Assembly: GCF_040712315.1 (NCBI RefSeq)
Contig: NC_134013.1
Location: forward strand, 80,978,001 to 81,042,000
Reading direction: 5' to 3'
DNA from: Castanea sativa
Taxonomy: Eukaryota; Streptophyta; Magnoliopsida; Fagales; Fagaceae
Length of the DNA: 64,000 nucleotides
Both the position numbers and the translations under genes were made by a program. Under the pieces are notes generated by a model. It had not been told where the DNA came from. It did not search any database and saw only the letters and a program-made list of their open reading frames with translations. Positions 44,330 through 57,293 of this stretch are shown here, piece by piece (position 1 is the first letter of the stretch; every line of letters starts with the position of its first letter).

Positions 44330-44927
44330 GAGAAAGAAAGACAGAGAGAGAGTTTACCCAAAAAGAAACACTGAAAAAGGGTTTAAGAGAGAGAGAGAGA
44401 GAGAGAGGTGTATTATATTATTATAATAATAATACCCATCCATCAATCAAAATAATTTAAAAAAGAAAAGGTTTTTCTGTTCTGTTGGGAAGAAAAAAGC
44501 TAAAGACAAAATATACAGTAGAGAGAGAACAATTCAACAGAGAAGAGAGAGAGAGAGAGAGCAAGAGAGAAAGTCTTTCACTAAAATACTAAAAAGATTT
44601 CTGTTTTGTTGGGTTGAATCCCTTCACTCTGTTCTGGCCATCACCATCATTGTCCATTTTGTACAGCCTTTACTTACTCCTCCACATTCTATTTCTCTCT
44701 CTCTCTCTCTCTCTCTAGCCACTTTCTCAGTGCCTCCTTTTGATCTCTCTCTCTCTCTCTTTCTCTTTCTCTCAAAGTTTCTTGCTTATGTATTTTGTGA
44801 ACTGGGTTTGGTGAAAAGGACTTGGAAAAGCGAGTCTCAACATTCAAAATTGAAACTTTGTTCTGTGATCTCTGTTTTGGGTGCTCTGTTTCTCATCTGG
44901 GTCTTTTCGTAGAGTTGTTGGTTCACA
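44330..44927 (+). promoter_or_regulatory. Probable core promoter and 5' UTR of type-B response regulator, GA/CT-rich
   Basis: (GA)n runs at 44387-44408 and about 44545-44562 and (CT)n runs at 44694-44718 and 44744-44772 precede the start codon, as is common in plant 5' leaders. A short upstream frame ATG...TGA (44788-44814, 8 codons) lies 113 bases before the main ATG and ends before it. The transcription start cannot be set from sequence; a leader intron is possible. Confidence 0.5.
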
Positions 44928-47900
44928 ATGACTGTGGAGGACCAAAGGGGTGGCGTGGTGAGTAAAGATGTGAGTCATTATGACAAGTTTCCAGTGGGTA
45001 TGCGTGTTTTGGCTGTGGATGACGACCCTATTTGCCTCAAATTGCTGGATACTCTGCTTCGAAAATGCCAATATCAAGGTCTGTTTCCATTATCTTTTAA
45101 TTGTTTTCAATTTTTATGAAGTTGGGTTTGAATTTTGATTTTTTTGCAACATGTGGGTCTTGCTGGAGTAGTTTGCTGTTTTTGAAATTTTGCAAAACTT
45201 GTCTGTTTGCTTCTTCTTCTTTTTTTAGGGGAAACTGAATGTAATTACGTTGACCAGTATTCTATACTGGTGCTGTGTGTATCAATTTTTAAGTAGTTTT
45301 GTTAATCTGCTACTATGTTACAATCCACTTTTGCATTATGAGGAGGAATATTTAAGAGATTATGTTTAATGGGATTGTTGTAGAACCTAACATAAAGTGT
45401 AGATCCCATATTGCTTTTAACCCTTTGGACCTCCTATTATGTGAGAGGAGGAAGTATTGCTCCAAAGTATTGAGTATTTACTCGATTTTAATTCCCTATT
45501 TGAAGTTTGAGTATTTAAATATAATTCTGGTTTCTCTTTGTTTTTATTGGGCGGTTATTTTCCGTTGTATACTGTTCCTGTTATGCAGATTATGTTTTTG
45601 CTTGTTGGATGCATATTAATGTGTCTTGTTTGATTATGGAATCTGGGTTTCACCTCTTTTTTTTGGGTGCTTTCTTTTATATCTGATATCTTGTTTTTTG
45701 CAGTTACAACGGCCAATCAAGCGGTCATAGCACTGGAAATGTTGAGGGAGAATAGAGACAAGTTTGACCTGGTTATCAGTGATGTGAATATGCCAGACAT
45801 GGATGGTTTCAAGCTCCTTGAGCTAGTGGGCCTTGAAATGGACCTTCCTGTCATCAGTAAGCATCATCTTCTTATTTGTTTTTTGAGATATAACTCTAGA
45901 GTAAATTGGTTTTGTGTCCCCAAAACCTGTGTTGAATTTTGTAATAGATGTAAGGTCAAAGGCTTCTAGTTGAAGTGGAAGGATTTTTCTTGTGACCTGG
46001 TTATCATTTAGTACTCAATGTGAGAAATAGATACTTGTTGTTTCAGAATTTTGGTTAATTGGCTTAATTTTGCCTTTCCATGTGGTTCCAGTGTTGTCAG
46101 CTCATAGTGATACCAAGCTTGTGATGAAGGGAATTACTCATGGTGCTGTTGACTATTTGTTGAAACCTGTTCGGATTGAAGAGCTCAAAAACATATGGCA
46201 ACATGTGATCCGGAAAAAAAAAATTGAACCCAAGGACCAAAACAAGTCCCCCAATGAAGACAAGGCTCGCCATGGTAACAGCGAGAGTGGACAAGGTGCC
46301 TCATCATTGGGTATTGCAGATCAGAATGGGAAAAACAGTAGGAAGCGGAAGGACCAAAATGAAGACGAGGAAGAAGAAGGTGATGAAAATGGAAATGACA
46401 GTGAAGACCCATCAAGCCAGAAGAAGCCACGGGTAGTTTGGTCTGTAGAGCTGCACAGAAAGTTTGTGGCAGCTGTAAATCAATTGGGACTTGAAAGTGA
46501 GTCTCTGCTACAAGAAAGTAAAAATTTAAATTTCCTGACTAAAGAATCATGCCTGATGTCTTTTAATTCTAATGCAGAGGCTGTTCCTAAGAAAATTCTT
46601 GACCTGATGGATGTTGAAGGACTTACAAGGGAAAATGTGGCAAGCCATCTGCAGGCACAGATCTTTCTCTTTTCTTCCTCATGTTTAAGAACAAATCTAA
46701 TATCGTTATGCTTTTTCATTGAGAAATTCTTGACTTAGAAAGCTTTTTGAGCTTAGGAGCAACATTCGATTTTGGTTAGATAAATTAGTATTGTGTTTAA
46801 CTTGAAGGCTGTTAATATTGTCAAATATTTGATCATTTGGAAACCTTTCAAAAATGAATCTGAAAAAGGAACACGGTTCCTGTTAAGCTATACTGATTCT
46901 TATTTAAATTATTTGTAATATTTTCAATAAGCTGCTGTTTGGGACGACCCCTAAACCCTGCTATGATAAAATAAAACCCTCCTTTTTAACTGAAGAGTTG
47001 GAGAGTGAGTTTAGATTTTTTTGCATGGTACAAAACATGGGTGGATTAGGAGAATTTTGATGTTTGAGTTATAACTGAGGGAATTTCTTACTTTATCAAA
47101 GATAAGAGTGATTAATTTTGTATCAGCTGTAGTCTGTGCAATTTGGGAATTTAGTAATTGATTGGCTGTCCCAAATAGCTGGGGAGGTGCTCAGCTTACA
47201 TGAAAAAATTGGTTTACATATAACCTAATGGAAACAACTCACTTTATTTTGGACATCTAAGAAAATATAATGATTTACAATGCAGTGGCATCTTTTAATT
47301 TTACTGTCTTATCTGATGTTGCAGAAATATAGGCTCTACCTGAAAAGAATCAGTAGTGTGGCAACTCAGCAAGCTAATATGGTTGCTGCATTGGGGGGTA
47401 AAGATTCTTCTTACCTGCGCATGGCCTCACTAGATGGATTCGGAGAGTTTCGCAACTTGGCTGGATCTGGAAGGCTCTCTAGCTCAACTCTATCATCATA
47501 TGCACCAAGTGGGATGTTTGGTAGACTCAACTCCCCTGCTGGTTTGAACATTCGAGGAATTACTTCTTCTGGACTTATACAACCGAGCGGTCAAAACTTG
47601 TCCAGCTCCATCAATACTTTTGGGAAGCTCCAGCCAACTTTATTGCCTCCAAACCAAAGTGCAGGTTTATATCAAGGGATTCCGACATCATTAGAGCTTA
47701 ACCAGTTGCAACAGAGCAAGTGCGCTACAGGCATTGGAGATTTTGATCCCATTAAGGATTCAACAGGTTTTACTGTCTCTGGTAGTTTCCCTGACAATAG
47801 AGTGACTGTTGGTTGCTCAAGTAGTTTATTATCCAGGGCCTCAAGCAGTCCTTTGATGTTACAAGGGAACTCACAACAAACACATAATAGGGGAGCATTT

Positions 47901-49864
47901 GGAAATCAATCTTCTCTTGGAGTGGCTTCACTGAATCCAGAATCTTTTGACCTAAGCATTGGTGGTTCATCTAATTTTGTGAATCATAATCGAAGTGATG
48001 AAAGCTGGCAGGGTGCGGTTCAGTTATCCAGATTTTCATCAAATGCTTTGCCATTGAGTGAGCCTTTTAATCATGATCAAATGGCTTCAAATAACTTGGG
48101 TATATCTTCTACCAGCCCTCATATTGGGAACAGTCCACTTGAATTTCCTTCAACAAATGTAGTTTCAGGTCGTCTTGGGGATTCAGGAGACGTATGTCAA
48201 GAAGGCTTGATTGGTAATGTTGTTCATAATATTACTTACACATCAAAGCAGAGATGGGAAGAATATAAACAAGATTACAATCCAAACATGAATCATAGTT
48301 TCAGTGACATAAATTCTATGGTTTCTAACAATGGAATAGTGAGTCCCCTAGGCCGGAGTTTGGACCAAAATAGTGCAATCTGCGGCAGAAGCTTTGATGT
48401 GTCTTTGATTGGCCAATTAAATGGTGGTGCTCTGTCAAACGCTCAGCACAGTGAGTTTGAAAATTCTGCTGTGGACGCAAAAATAAAGTCCAATGAGGAC
48501 TGCCTCTTGGGGCAAACAAAGTCACAGGATGGTTTCATTCAAAATGGTTATGAGTCTTTGGATGATATAATGAATGCAATGATGAAACGGGTATGATTAA
48601 ATATCCTGCTTTTTCTGTGGTTTTTTAATTCTTGATATGTCATATTATTGCATTTTTTTGTCCAAAATTTGATTTTAAATAGGTGTCTTTCTCTAAAGAT
48701 AATTTTCGGATTCAGTGAATTGTATGGGTAAAATTCTAATTAGTTATAATTCTGGTTTGTTATTCCAAGGCAAAAAAAAAAAATGTCTTCTGTTTCCTTG
48801 CTTCACAAGCAAAGTTCTTTCAAAGGAATTGTAATTGTTATGTTTTTCTGCCCTCTGTTCAGTTATCGTTGGGTTTTATTTGTGTGGAAAGAATTGTTTT
48901 CTTGAAAAATGAACTGATCATGCCATGCTACTGGAAATTGGTTCATAATAATCTTGCACATAAATCCTTGATATATAGATTACATGCGTAAAACCAACTC
49001 AAGTTCTAGCTCCCCCATGCCGTGTATTTGAAAATTAATGATGACCAAATGCATTACATGTGTAATATAAGTAACTTAAATGTAACGGAATTTGTTGGGA
49101 TAATTTATCTTAAAGATCACTCAAATGAAGCAAAACCTTTTTAGTTTAGTCGTAGGGAATTATTTTATTATTTTGGTAGGTATATTTGTATATAAATATG
49201 TAGCAGAGATGAAAATGATCATTCACAGTTGTTATTGAAGATATGCTCATTGAAGATTTAGCAGGGAATGTGGTCGTTGATAGGGTTGAATGGTGAAAAA
49301 CAATCCATGTAGCGTAGCCCAATTAGTTTGTAATGAAGAATTCGTGTACCTGATCCTTATCAGCTAAGAATAGGGCTGAATTCAAGTGAGTTAAATATTT
49401 GTATGACATAGAACTAAAAAAACATTAAAGAAAATAAATGTATGAATTAAAAACCTTAAATAGGCTGATTATGGCATGATATACCATTATTACATTACTT
49501 TTATTGCTGAGACATATAGTCATTTGAATACCAGATAAACAATGAATTCCAGTGTAGTTTTACAATTATTTCAGTACAAGTGGAAGTTGAAAGGAAGATT
49601 TTCAGTTGTCATACGAACCACGAATACTGATACATACCATTTGTACCTGCTAAGTAATCTAGTGTCTATTTATTTCTTATAAGATAAGCTTTGTTCATTG
49701 CAATATGAATCTCTGTTGTATTCATGGTCTTTTATAAAGATAACTTATGTTTCTATACCTCGTGAGCTTTTTATGATGGGATCCTGATGCAGGAACAAAA
49801 TCAGACAGTGTTGAGCGATGGGGAATTTGGAATAAATGCTTACTCTCTTGGATCATGTATATGA
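44928..49864 (+). CDS. ARR12: Type-B two-component response regulator (ARR10/ARR12-like), 6 coding exons
   Basis: Predicted coding exons: 44928-45078, 45704-45856, 46092-46496, 46578-46654, 47325-48590, 49793-49864, totalling 2124 nt and 707 residues with no internal stop. Residues about 25-140 form the receiver domain: acidic triad D31-D33 (VLAVDDDP), phospho-acceptor D77 ([12 protein letters not shown]), K126 (YLLKPV). An acidic/basic linker ([14 protein letters not shown]) follows. Residues about 212-272 are the GARP/Myb-like DNA-binding domain ([20 protein letters not shown] ... [13 protein letters not shown]). The long Ser/Asn/Gln-rich C-terminus is the likely activation region and ends [14 protein letters not shown]. 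The protein acts in the nucleus: histidine phosphotransfer proteins phosphorylate D77 and it activates cytokinin-response genes. Intron 4 appears to start GC rather than GT. The clade name is a judgement from overall resemblance; ARR1/ARR10-type alternatives are possible. Confidence 0.93.
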
Positions 49865-51976
49865 GACTTGTCATTCCTAGAGAATTGAAGGGCATCAAAG
49901 TGGCAAATTTACTCTACCTAGAGTAGCTTGTATCTTATCTATTTTCTTCATCTTTTATGTATTTACTTCTTTTTTCCTCTTTGCTACAAAATTTTATTCC
50001 CTGTCTGGAATTGTTAACATGAGACCTTTTTTCTTATTTAATTCCTTTGACTCATCTTTTCTTTGTCGATGGAATAATTGGCATGAGAAGTTCTTGGCTT
50101 TCAAAACGTCTCTCATTTTTATAAGATGAATAAGAAGTGTGTAAGATGTATAGAAATTTCTTAATTTTATCAAGATCTATGATCCATAAGGCCTTGGCTT
50201 TTTTTTCTATTACAACTGCAACCGAAGTTCTTGGTAATTTGGTAGGATTTCCAGCTTTTGAGGATTTTGTTACTTAGAGAGGTTTTAAAACCTGTTGGCA
50301 ACATGACATGTTCTTTTGTCTGTGTTGTCGAAGTTCAAGTCTCATATATATTCAGGTTGGTTAGTTCTAAAGTTGAACAAAGTCCCACACTTTATTATTA
50401 TTTATCAAGTAATATGAAGAAGAGTAAACAAGTATCCTGGAAATCATATATCGTTGTAATTTGCTACATTTGGTCATAGAAATGTTGGAAACTTTGGCAG
50501 TGGCTAATTGTCAGCTGATCTCATACAATGTGGGTCCATTACGTGGTGGGAAATTTAGAGCAGGCTCAATTAGGTTTTCAAAGTCACAATGGTGGTTTCT
50601 AAGCTATGGATCTTTTGGTCCAAAACCTATTCTTAACGCCAATGCACAACCAAAAGATACGAAATTATATAGTTTCTCAAAATAAAACAAAAAAATGATA
50701 CGAAATTATTAGTCAAGGCAATTACTGGACTTTTAAAAGCGACATCTTTCACCCTAAAACCTAAAAATTTCTAAAACAATTATGAAAGCTATAGCTTTTT
50801 TTTTAATTTTTTTTAATTTTAAATAATACTAAAAGCCACAGCTAATGTGTGATTATAAATTACTAAAAGTGGTTCCTCACTATTGATGTCATGTTAGAAA
50901 GCATCTTTATTTAATTATTTTTATTTACAACTACAACGCGATAGTATTCATGCACAAAACTTATTTTGCAGAGTTTAAGAGAGATAATTGGTAGACAGTT
51001 TTACACCCAATAATTTTTTTAGGGAGAGGCTGATTACCTTCTTTTTAAATAAATACAATTCAATATGATTAAAGTTAGATAAATACATTAGAGTTTGAAC
51101 CTATGAGTGACATTTGTTCTATGATAATTACTCTTTCCCGAAAAACTTCCTTTTAGCATAGCAGGAGTTGATTTTATGTCCTTTATTTGATGACAAAGGA
51201 ATGGGACTTACTATTTGGTCGGACTAAAACCTACAAAAACTTCTTAATTAACATAAATAAAAAACATCCTTACATTGTAAGATTCATGATGATAAATTTT
51301 GTGTGCCCATTTTGTTTAGTTAGAGAGAACATAATTGTTTACCACAAATATTTAGAAGTTAAATGGTTAAGAATAAAATAAATAAATAAATAACTTGAGA
51401 CTTATAATTCTTTTTGGCGTAAGCATGATTTGGACACAAGTTATTTTATTTAAGGACAATAGACTATACCAATTAATTTAAACTAGAAGCCACAATACAA
51501 CTTAATGTTAGATTTAATGTTAGATTTTTAATTTGAGACTCCTAAAAAAAAGTTTATCTAAGATCTATGCACGCGCACACGCAAAAAAGATTCTGATTGA
51601 ATAAATCTACATCGTGAATGACAATGGAGAAGAAATAGTAATATTACAAACACATGAAATAAAGGACATAATGTGGAAATTCATCAGGGAAGGAAAAGAA
51701 AAGAAAGATGTTTGGAACAAGTAAATTGAGGTGAAAAATATCAGCAAACTTGATACATGACTATTCATTCTCATCTCTTTTCATGTACACTCTTGAGGGT
51801 CAAGGAAGTCACAAGGAAAACTGAAAGCATGCATAGCCCTGCAATCCTAATACATTAAATTCCAATTTTTCATTTCATTATCTCCATCTTCTGGCCAATC
51901 ATATGGTTCAATTTCAAGGCATCAATTTATATGATCTCACTAAAACCTGAGACTAAAATAGATCCAAGCAATTAAG
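49865..51976. other. Intergenic between convergent genes (3' UTRs and spacer)
   Basis: Tail-to-tail gap of 2.1 kb that must hold both 3' UTRs. No clear poly(A) signal pair or further gene can be defined; frames at 50258-50685 and 51187-51381 are featureless. Confidence 0.5.
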
Positions 51977-54900
51977 TCAATCTAACTCAGTAAGCTGAGC
52001 TCTCCTTTCTGCAGCCCTCTTCCTTATAAATATACCCCACCTTAAAGCAGCTTTAAGTTTAAGCCATCCAACAACTGCTTTACCTGAGCTTCGACCACGC
52101 TCATGACCAAATTTCCTATCCATCTGAGGCTCATATTGAACACTGTAAGAGAAACAAGCCTCATCAGGATGAGTAAAACCAGCTCCCATTCCAACACCAA
52201 CTCCCATACTAAATGTCTTTAGCAGTCTTTGCATATCATCAGTCTCCAACATCTCTGAACTCCTCAGCCGGATTTCCTCAGCAAAAGGGTCTCCTGATCC
52301 CTGCCCAATTCTTTGTTGAGACCAATCTCCTGAAATATCTGCAGGAGTCCCAACTGACATGTAATCTGTGCTGCCTGATAATGCTGCTTGTGGGTTATTT
52401 AATGTCATATCTGCCATTTGATCAGACCTCACAAATGGAAATTCAATTAATTGAGGGACTGATTGGTGGTTATATTGGCATTGTGTGCCCAGTTCAGAGA
52501 TATACTGCTGCCTGTTTTGATCATTTGTTATAATGTGATCTGTGGCATAGTTGTGGTCAGCTATAGGTGCAGCTGAGGCTCTTATCCCCTTCTTAGTACT
52601 TGCAAGGGGGTTTAGGACTTTGCTATCATATTCTATAACGTGATGCCAATTATCATACGCTCTCTTCACCAAGGTATCCACTGAAATCTGTATGAAGTTT
52701 CAAATGAATGAGCAGATTTACTAAAGAGGCAATATCAAATGAAAACTTATCAAACTAGAAAAAAAAAGATGTTTTGTCATCAAAAAATCAAGCACAGATG
52801 TAGAACAGACAAGCTTCTCTTATTCAGTTTGCACAATCCCTTAAGCCAGAGGTGTAGCTATGATTTATGACTGCACAATTAGTCCAATTCGCAGAACACC
52901 AAATGTGGAGAAAATCAATAATCATATATTATTAATCTCAATCCATAATAAAAATTTACAGCTGTTTGCCACTTTCTGTGACCTTAGCAGATTCTGTGCC
53001 TTAATTGTTCTTAACTATTTCATGCCTTTCTTTTCGTGAGTGTTTGATGTCATGTTGCTCTAAAAGGATGTCCATAAACGTCCAAGTAGTATTTTAATGT
53101 AGTTTTGTAATTATCTAGTTCTACAACTTTAGTACTGCCTTTCAAGAAACTGTGTGCAGTGTGCACAGATAATTTTAGAACCACAAGGTAAATCTGGCTA
53201 GATTAATAGATTAGTTTTGGTGAACAACGTTCCCAAGTAATAAAGAGTATCTAACCTTTTGGCTATGGGAAAGTGATTCAAGAGAGAGGAACTGCCCTTC
53301 AGCAATAAGGCCACTGAGCTCATAAATATGGTTGAAAACAACACCAGTGCCATGAGTCTCATCGGTATAGTAAACATAAAGCTTCCTGCCCAAGACACAT
53401 GTCTTTGCATGCTCCACTGTGTTCTCCCACATCCTGTTGGACATTCCACTCCCAAGGATCTACATCATGAACAACAAATTAAGAACAGAAAATAATCAAA
53501 AATTGAACTCAAAAAAAGAATATGAATAAATAGAAAAGAGAAAGGCATTTGTGAATGAATTAAAACAGAAGAAATCCTTACACTTCTTAATCTTTGTGCA
53601 TCCTTAACAAGCACGCGGAGGAAATCTTCAACAGTCACAATGTCAGCCTTAATCAACTTTTTGTGCAGTGCTCCATCCTTCGCTATTCTATCCAATCTCC
53701 AAACTTCGTCATGCAACACAGGAGGGTAATGTTTTTTGTATACTGCAATTACAGAAAATAATTTGAATTTCACAAAATTTTATATCTAAAGAACCTAGAC
53801 ATATGAACTGACCTAGGACTAACACCATCCAACTCACAGAAAATGAGCTGAATAGACACCTGAAAAAAAAAGGATGCTGTATCCAAGAAATTCTGATGGT
53901 TGGTATCTTAACCAAACACTCTGCAGAAATTCTGTACTCTTAGCTTCATGTGCTCAAAGTCATCCTATAGTAATTTGCATTTGAAAATTTCAATATAAGG
54001 TGATGTTTGAATCTCAAGCTACTATAATAAAAAGCCTTTTACCAGCTACATTGCCAGATTATATCAGAAAAGAATGCCTTTTTCACCCAAGTGAGGGTCA
54101 TGAGCAATTTGACTGAATTGCTTCATGGCACCTATTTTAGTAATGATTGTAGAAAAAAATTACCATAGAACTCATATAGAGTTACACTCACGCATGCAAT
54201 TGGAAGAACTTCTGTGCCTATCCATGAAAAGGAAGAAAAAAAAAGGCTTACCCTCTATTCTTACTAGCAACTTTTTCTTTTTGCTTCAATATTCTTACTA
54301 GCTACTACAATGCAAATTGTTCTATCATAAGCAAAAGTAGCAACATTCTGAAAACTCACATTCACCCCTATGATCTTTTACAGCAAAAGCCTCTGTTTTA
54401 GCCTCACGAACGCGAATTTCCTCACAATATCCAGGGGCAACCTTAACACCAAGCCTGAACTTCCTGCTCCTTATCCAGCTAGAGTTGTCAGTGAAAGTGA
54501 GATCTCCAAGAGTTCCAACTCCTTCCTTGAGGACTACCTGTAGATCCCCAGTCAAAAGTGGTCTTTTCCCCTCACGCTCCTTAACCTCATGGTTTTCAAA
54601 GTACTCTTTTGTCCAATCTTCATCAGCTTCCTCATTGAAGTCTCCTTCAAGCACCACAACATTCAATTTTGCTGCTGATTCTAGTCCAGTTTGCACAACA
54701 CTGCCTGTATTTAGATCTAGCAACATAACATGGATTGCTGCTCCTTGCTCTCCCTCAACCTTTCCGCCTGTGAATAGGTGAGGTGGCATTCTTGTTTTGA
54801 AATGAAGTTGCAGACATTTTCCATCTGGGCCTTGTATTCTTGGAGGTGGAGACCTATTATAGATGAAAAATTTAATTGTTAGTCTATAATCTGCTGATCT

Positions 54901-57293
54901 AAGACAGAAACTAGGCAGCAATCTGTTACAACATTACTATTTATTCTTAATCTGGTGGTTCATATACGCACTGAAGAAACTCAAAATCCATTTTTGAGTC
55001 CTAATTATGTCTGCTTTAATTAAGCCACATGCAATTATCGAGGAAGCATTCAATTCCATCTCATTGCCTACTAGGATTAGCTAGGATGCATTTAGAAGTT
55101 CATACAAGAATTAGTATTTCATAAACCTGTCTCCAGACTCATGAAGACCACAACAAGGTCAATTAAGTCCACATACACGAAATAAAAGAATGAGACTCTT
55201 TTATCCTTTAACATCCTCCATCTCTACAAGTCTGTTTGTGTGACAGAATAATAAATTTCTTCATTTGTTTCCATTCTTGCATAGAAACTCAACCATGACT
55301 GCTTACACCATCTTCTAGGATATAACTACAGAAAAAAAAATGATTAAAGCACGTTCCATGCTTTATTTGCATTACTACTTTATATGCTAAACCACAGAAG
55401 CACCAAGAAAATTTTATTGCCTTTGAAATTACATTTCCCTAGGGGTGTACAATATCCTCCTTTTTTATGTAATATAACTTTCTTCATCAATCATTCCCTG
55501 AAAAGGCATATGTAGAATCTCACTTTGCCACTTCATTTAACCTTATAGATAAACATTCTATGAACTACAAGTCTACAGCAACTTGGGAATTATGTTAACT
55601 CTGATGTTTAATATTTCTTAATGATGTATTCCCAAGGAGACTCACTAGAAGTAGCAGACTCTCTAATCAAGTCAGTATGCCTCATACTAAAAAGGATTAC
55701 TTACTGCTGCCAAAATATTGTCATTTGTCTTTAATCTTTTGTCAGCATCATAAAGATCTCTGGCTGAAAATGAAAAAGGGATGCTAATTGCCAGTATCTA
55801 ATATTAATGTTGGAACTCACCTTCCAGGCAGATCAGATTGGCCTAACTTTGTCAAGGCACGCTCCACTTCTTCACTGACCTGTTATTTATGAAAATGGTG
55901 GAATTATTATATATATATATATATATATATTATTTCTTTCAAAAGCCTATAGAAAAGATGCAATATGTCCTATACATGTGAATGCATAATGGATGATAGT
56001 AACAAAGTAATATGATTCATTCCTTTCACTATGTTGTAGGTGGACTTCAAAAAGTAGTAAAAGAACCACATTAGTTATCTATTGTTATGAATTGTCATTT
56101 GCGAAACTTAAAAGAAAAAGTAATTTTCAAGATATGAACATTTTAAGATAACAAAATGAAGTTTAATCATTTCCACAAACTGAACCAATATGCAAATTCT
56201 ATTGCTGAGCAAGGAAAATTATCCAAAACTCAGCAATTGTTATCAGCTGAAAGAGGGCTGGTCAGAATAAAAGAATGATTCTCCAATTTTGCAGTAACTC
56301 ACTTGGGAAAAGTAACTGTACGACTTACAATTCTGCGAAGAAGAGGCTCCAAAGATGAGCAAAGTCTTTGCAGACTATCCACATTCAAAGCTTCCACAAT
56401 TACACTGCACATAGATTGAACTGTACAATCATTGAAGTGGACTCACAAAACTGAAACTGAAAACTTGCATAGAGAACATTAAGCAATAATGTAAAAAAAA
56501 AAAAAAAAGAAAAGAAAAGAAATACCATGTGATATTGAACTATACTGTTGATCAAATTTCTAGAGAAGTTTAAGGAAATCAAAATGTAAAATCAAAACCT
56601 TTAGTACATACATACAAAGTTATACCCCCTTTGCCTCGCCTCTCATTAATAGCCATCTATTAATTCCATACTATCTAAGAAACCATCTAAGAAACAGGGG
56701 TCAGTAGTAAATTTAACCATCCCTTTCTTGCTTATCAAGTATTTAGTATATGTTTCTCCAAAAAAAAAAGTATATATTTTTGAAGAACTATCCAATGTTT
56801 CCTATATACTATCATGTGATTGAGTTCACATTTGAGTAATTTCAAATTGCAATGGCAAGAGACTGATCATGATTGGTGGAGTATAAAAGAGGAATAATAG
56901 ATTGGGATACAGGATTTTTACTCCGGGAAAAGACATTCTGAAGTAACACTATTATGTGCACAACAAAATTTCTAATGCGAAAATGGCATCAGATTATAAA
57001 CTAGTATTAATGGAGAAACTGATTCAAATCCATAAAACTATTCCAGAGCTTATGTGCACAAAGACTATCCAAAAAGCAAAAGCAGAAAACTTTAAACCAT
57101 TTTTAAAAATAAAACAAAAGCACCCATCAACAAAAACCCAATATATTCATTACTCAATGAAGAAATTATACGAAACAAACCTCGCTAAAGCAGGCAACTT
57201 TGGCTTCTTCGATCCAGGCACGTGCTCTGCATCATCCTCCACATCCTGCTCATACCCTCTCTTGTCCACTCTATTGCTTCTTGAACTTTCCAT
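51977..57293 (-). CDS. CBP60: CALMODULIN-BINDING PROTEIN 60 family protein, 7 coding exons
   Basis: Coding exons on the minus strand: 57293-57181, 56404-56329, 55879-55821, 54853-54360, 53742-53582, 53459-53256, 52687-51977, totalling 1818 nt and 605 residues in one frame with GT-AG junctions. The N-terminus carries a basic nuclear-signal-like patch ([12 protein letters not shown]) and then [20 protein letters not shown] and [12 protein letters not shown]. Residues about 83-300 are the conserved CBP60 core ([86 protein letters not shown]). The C-terminal about 30 residues ([20 protein letters not shown]) form a basic amphipathic helix, the calmodulin-binding segment in this group. CBP60s are nuclear transcription regulators in calcium-dependent defence and growth. 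The subgroup (B/C/D/E type) is not resolved. Confidence 0.93.
55906..55932. repeat. (TA)n microsatellite in CBP60 intron 2
   Basis: Simple TA run just upstream (minus strand) of exon 3, about 27 bp from the acceptor. Confidence 0.8.

Noticed and set aside
44730..44912. 60-codon frame directly before the response regulator as an upstream gene
   Set aside because: It begins with GTG, not ATG, and translates CT-repeat leader sequence.
47280..48596. 438-residue frame as a separate intronless gene
   Set aside because: It is exon 5 of the response regulator plus intron sequence on each side; the GARP domain continues across the 47325 splice site.
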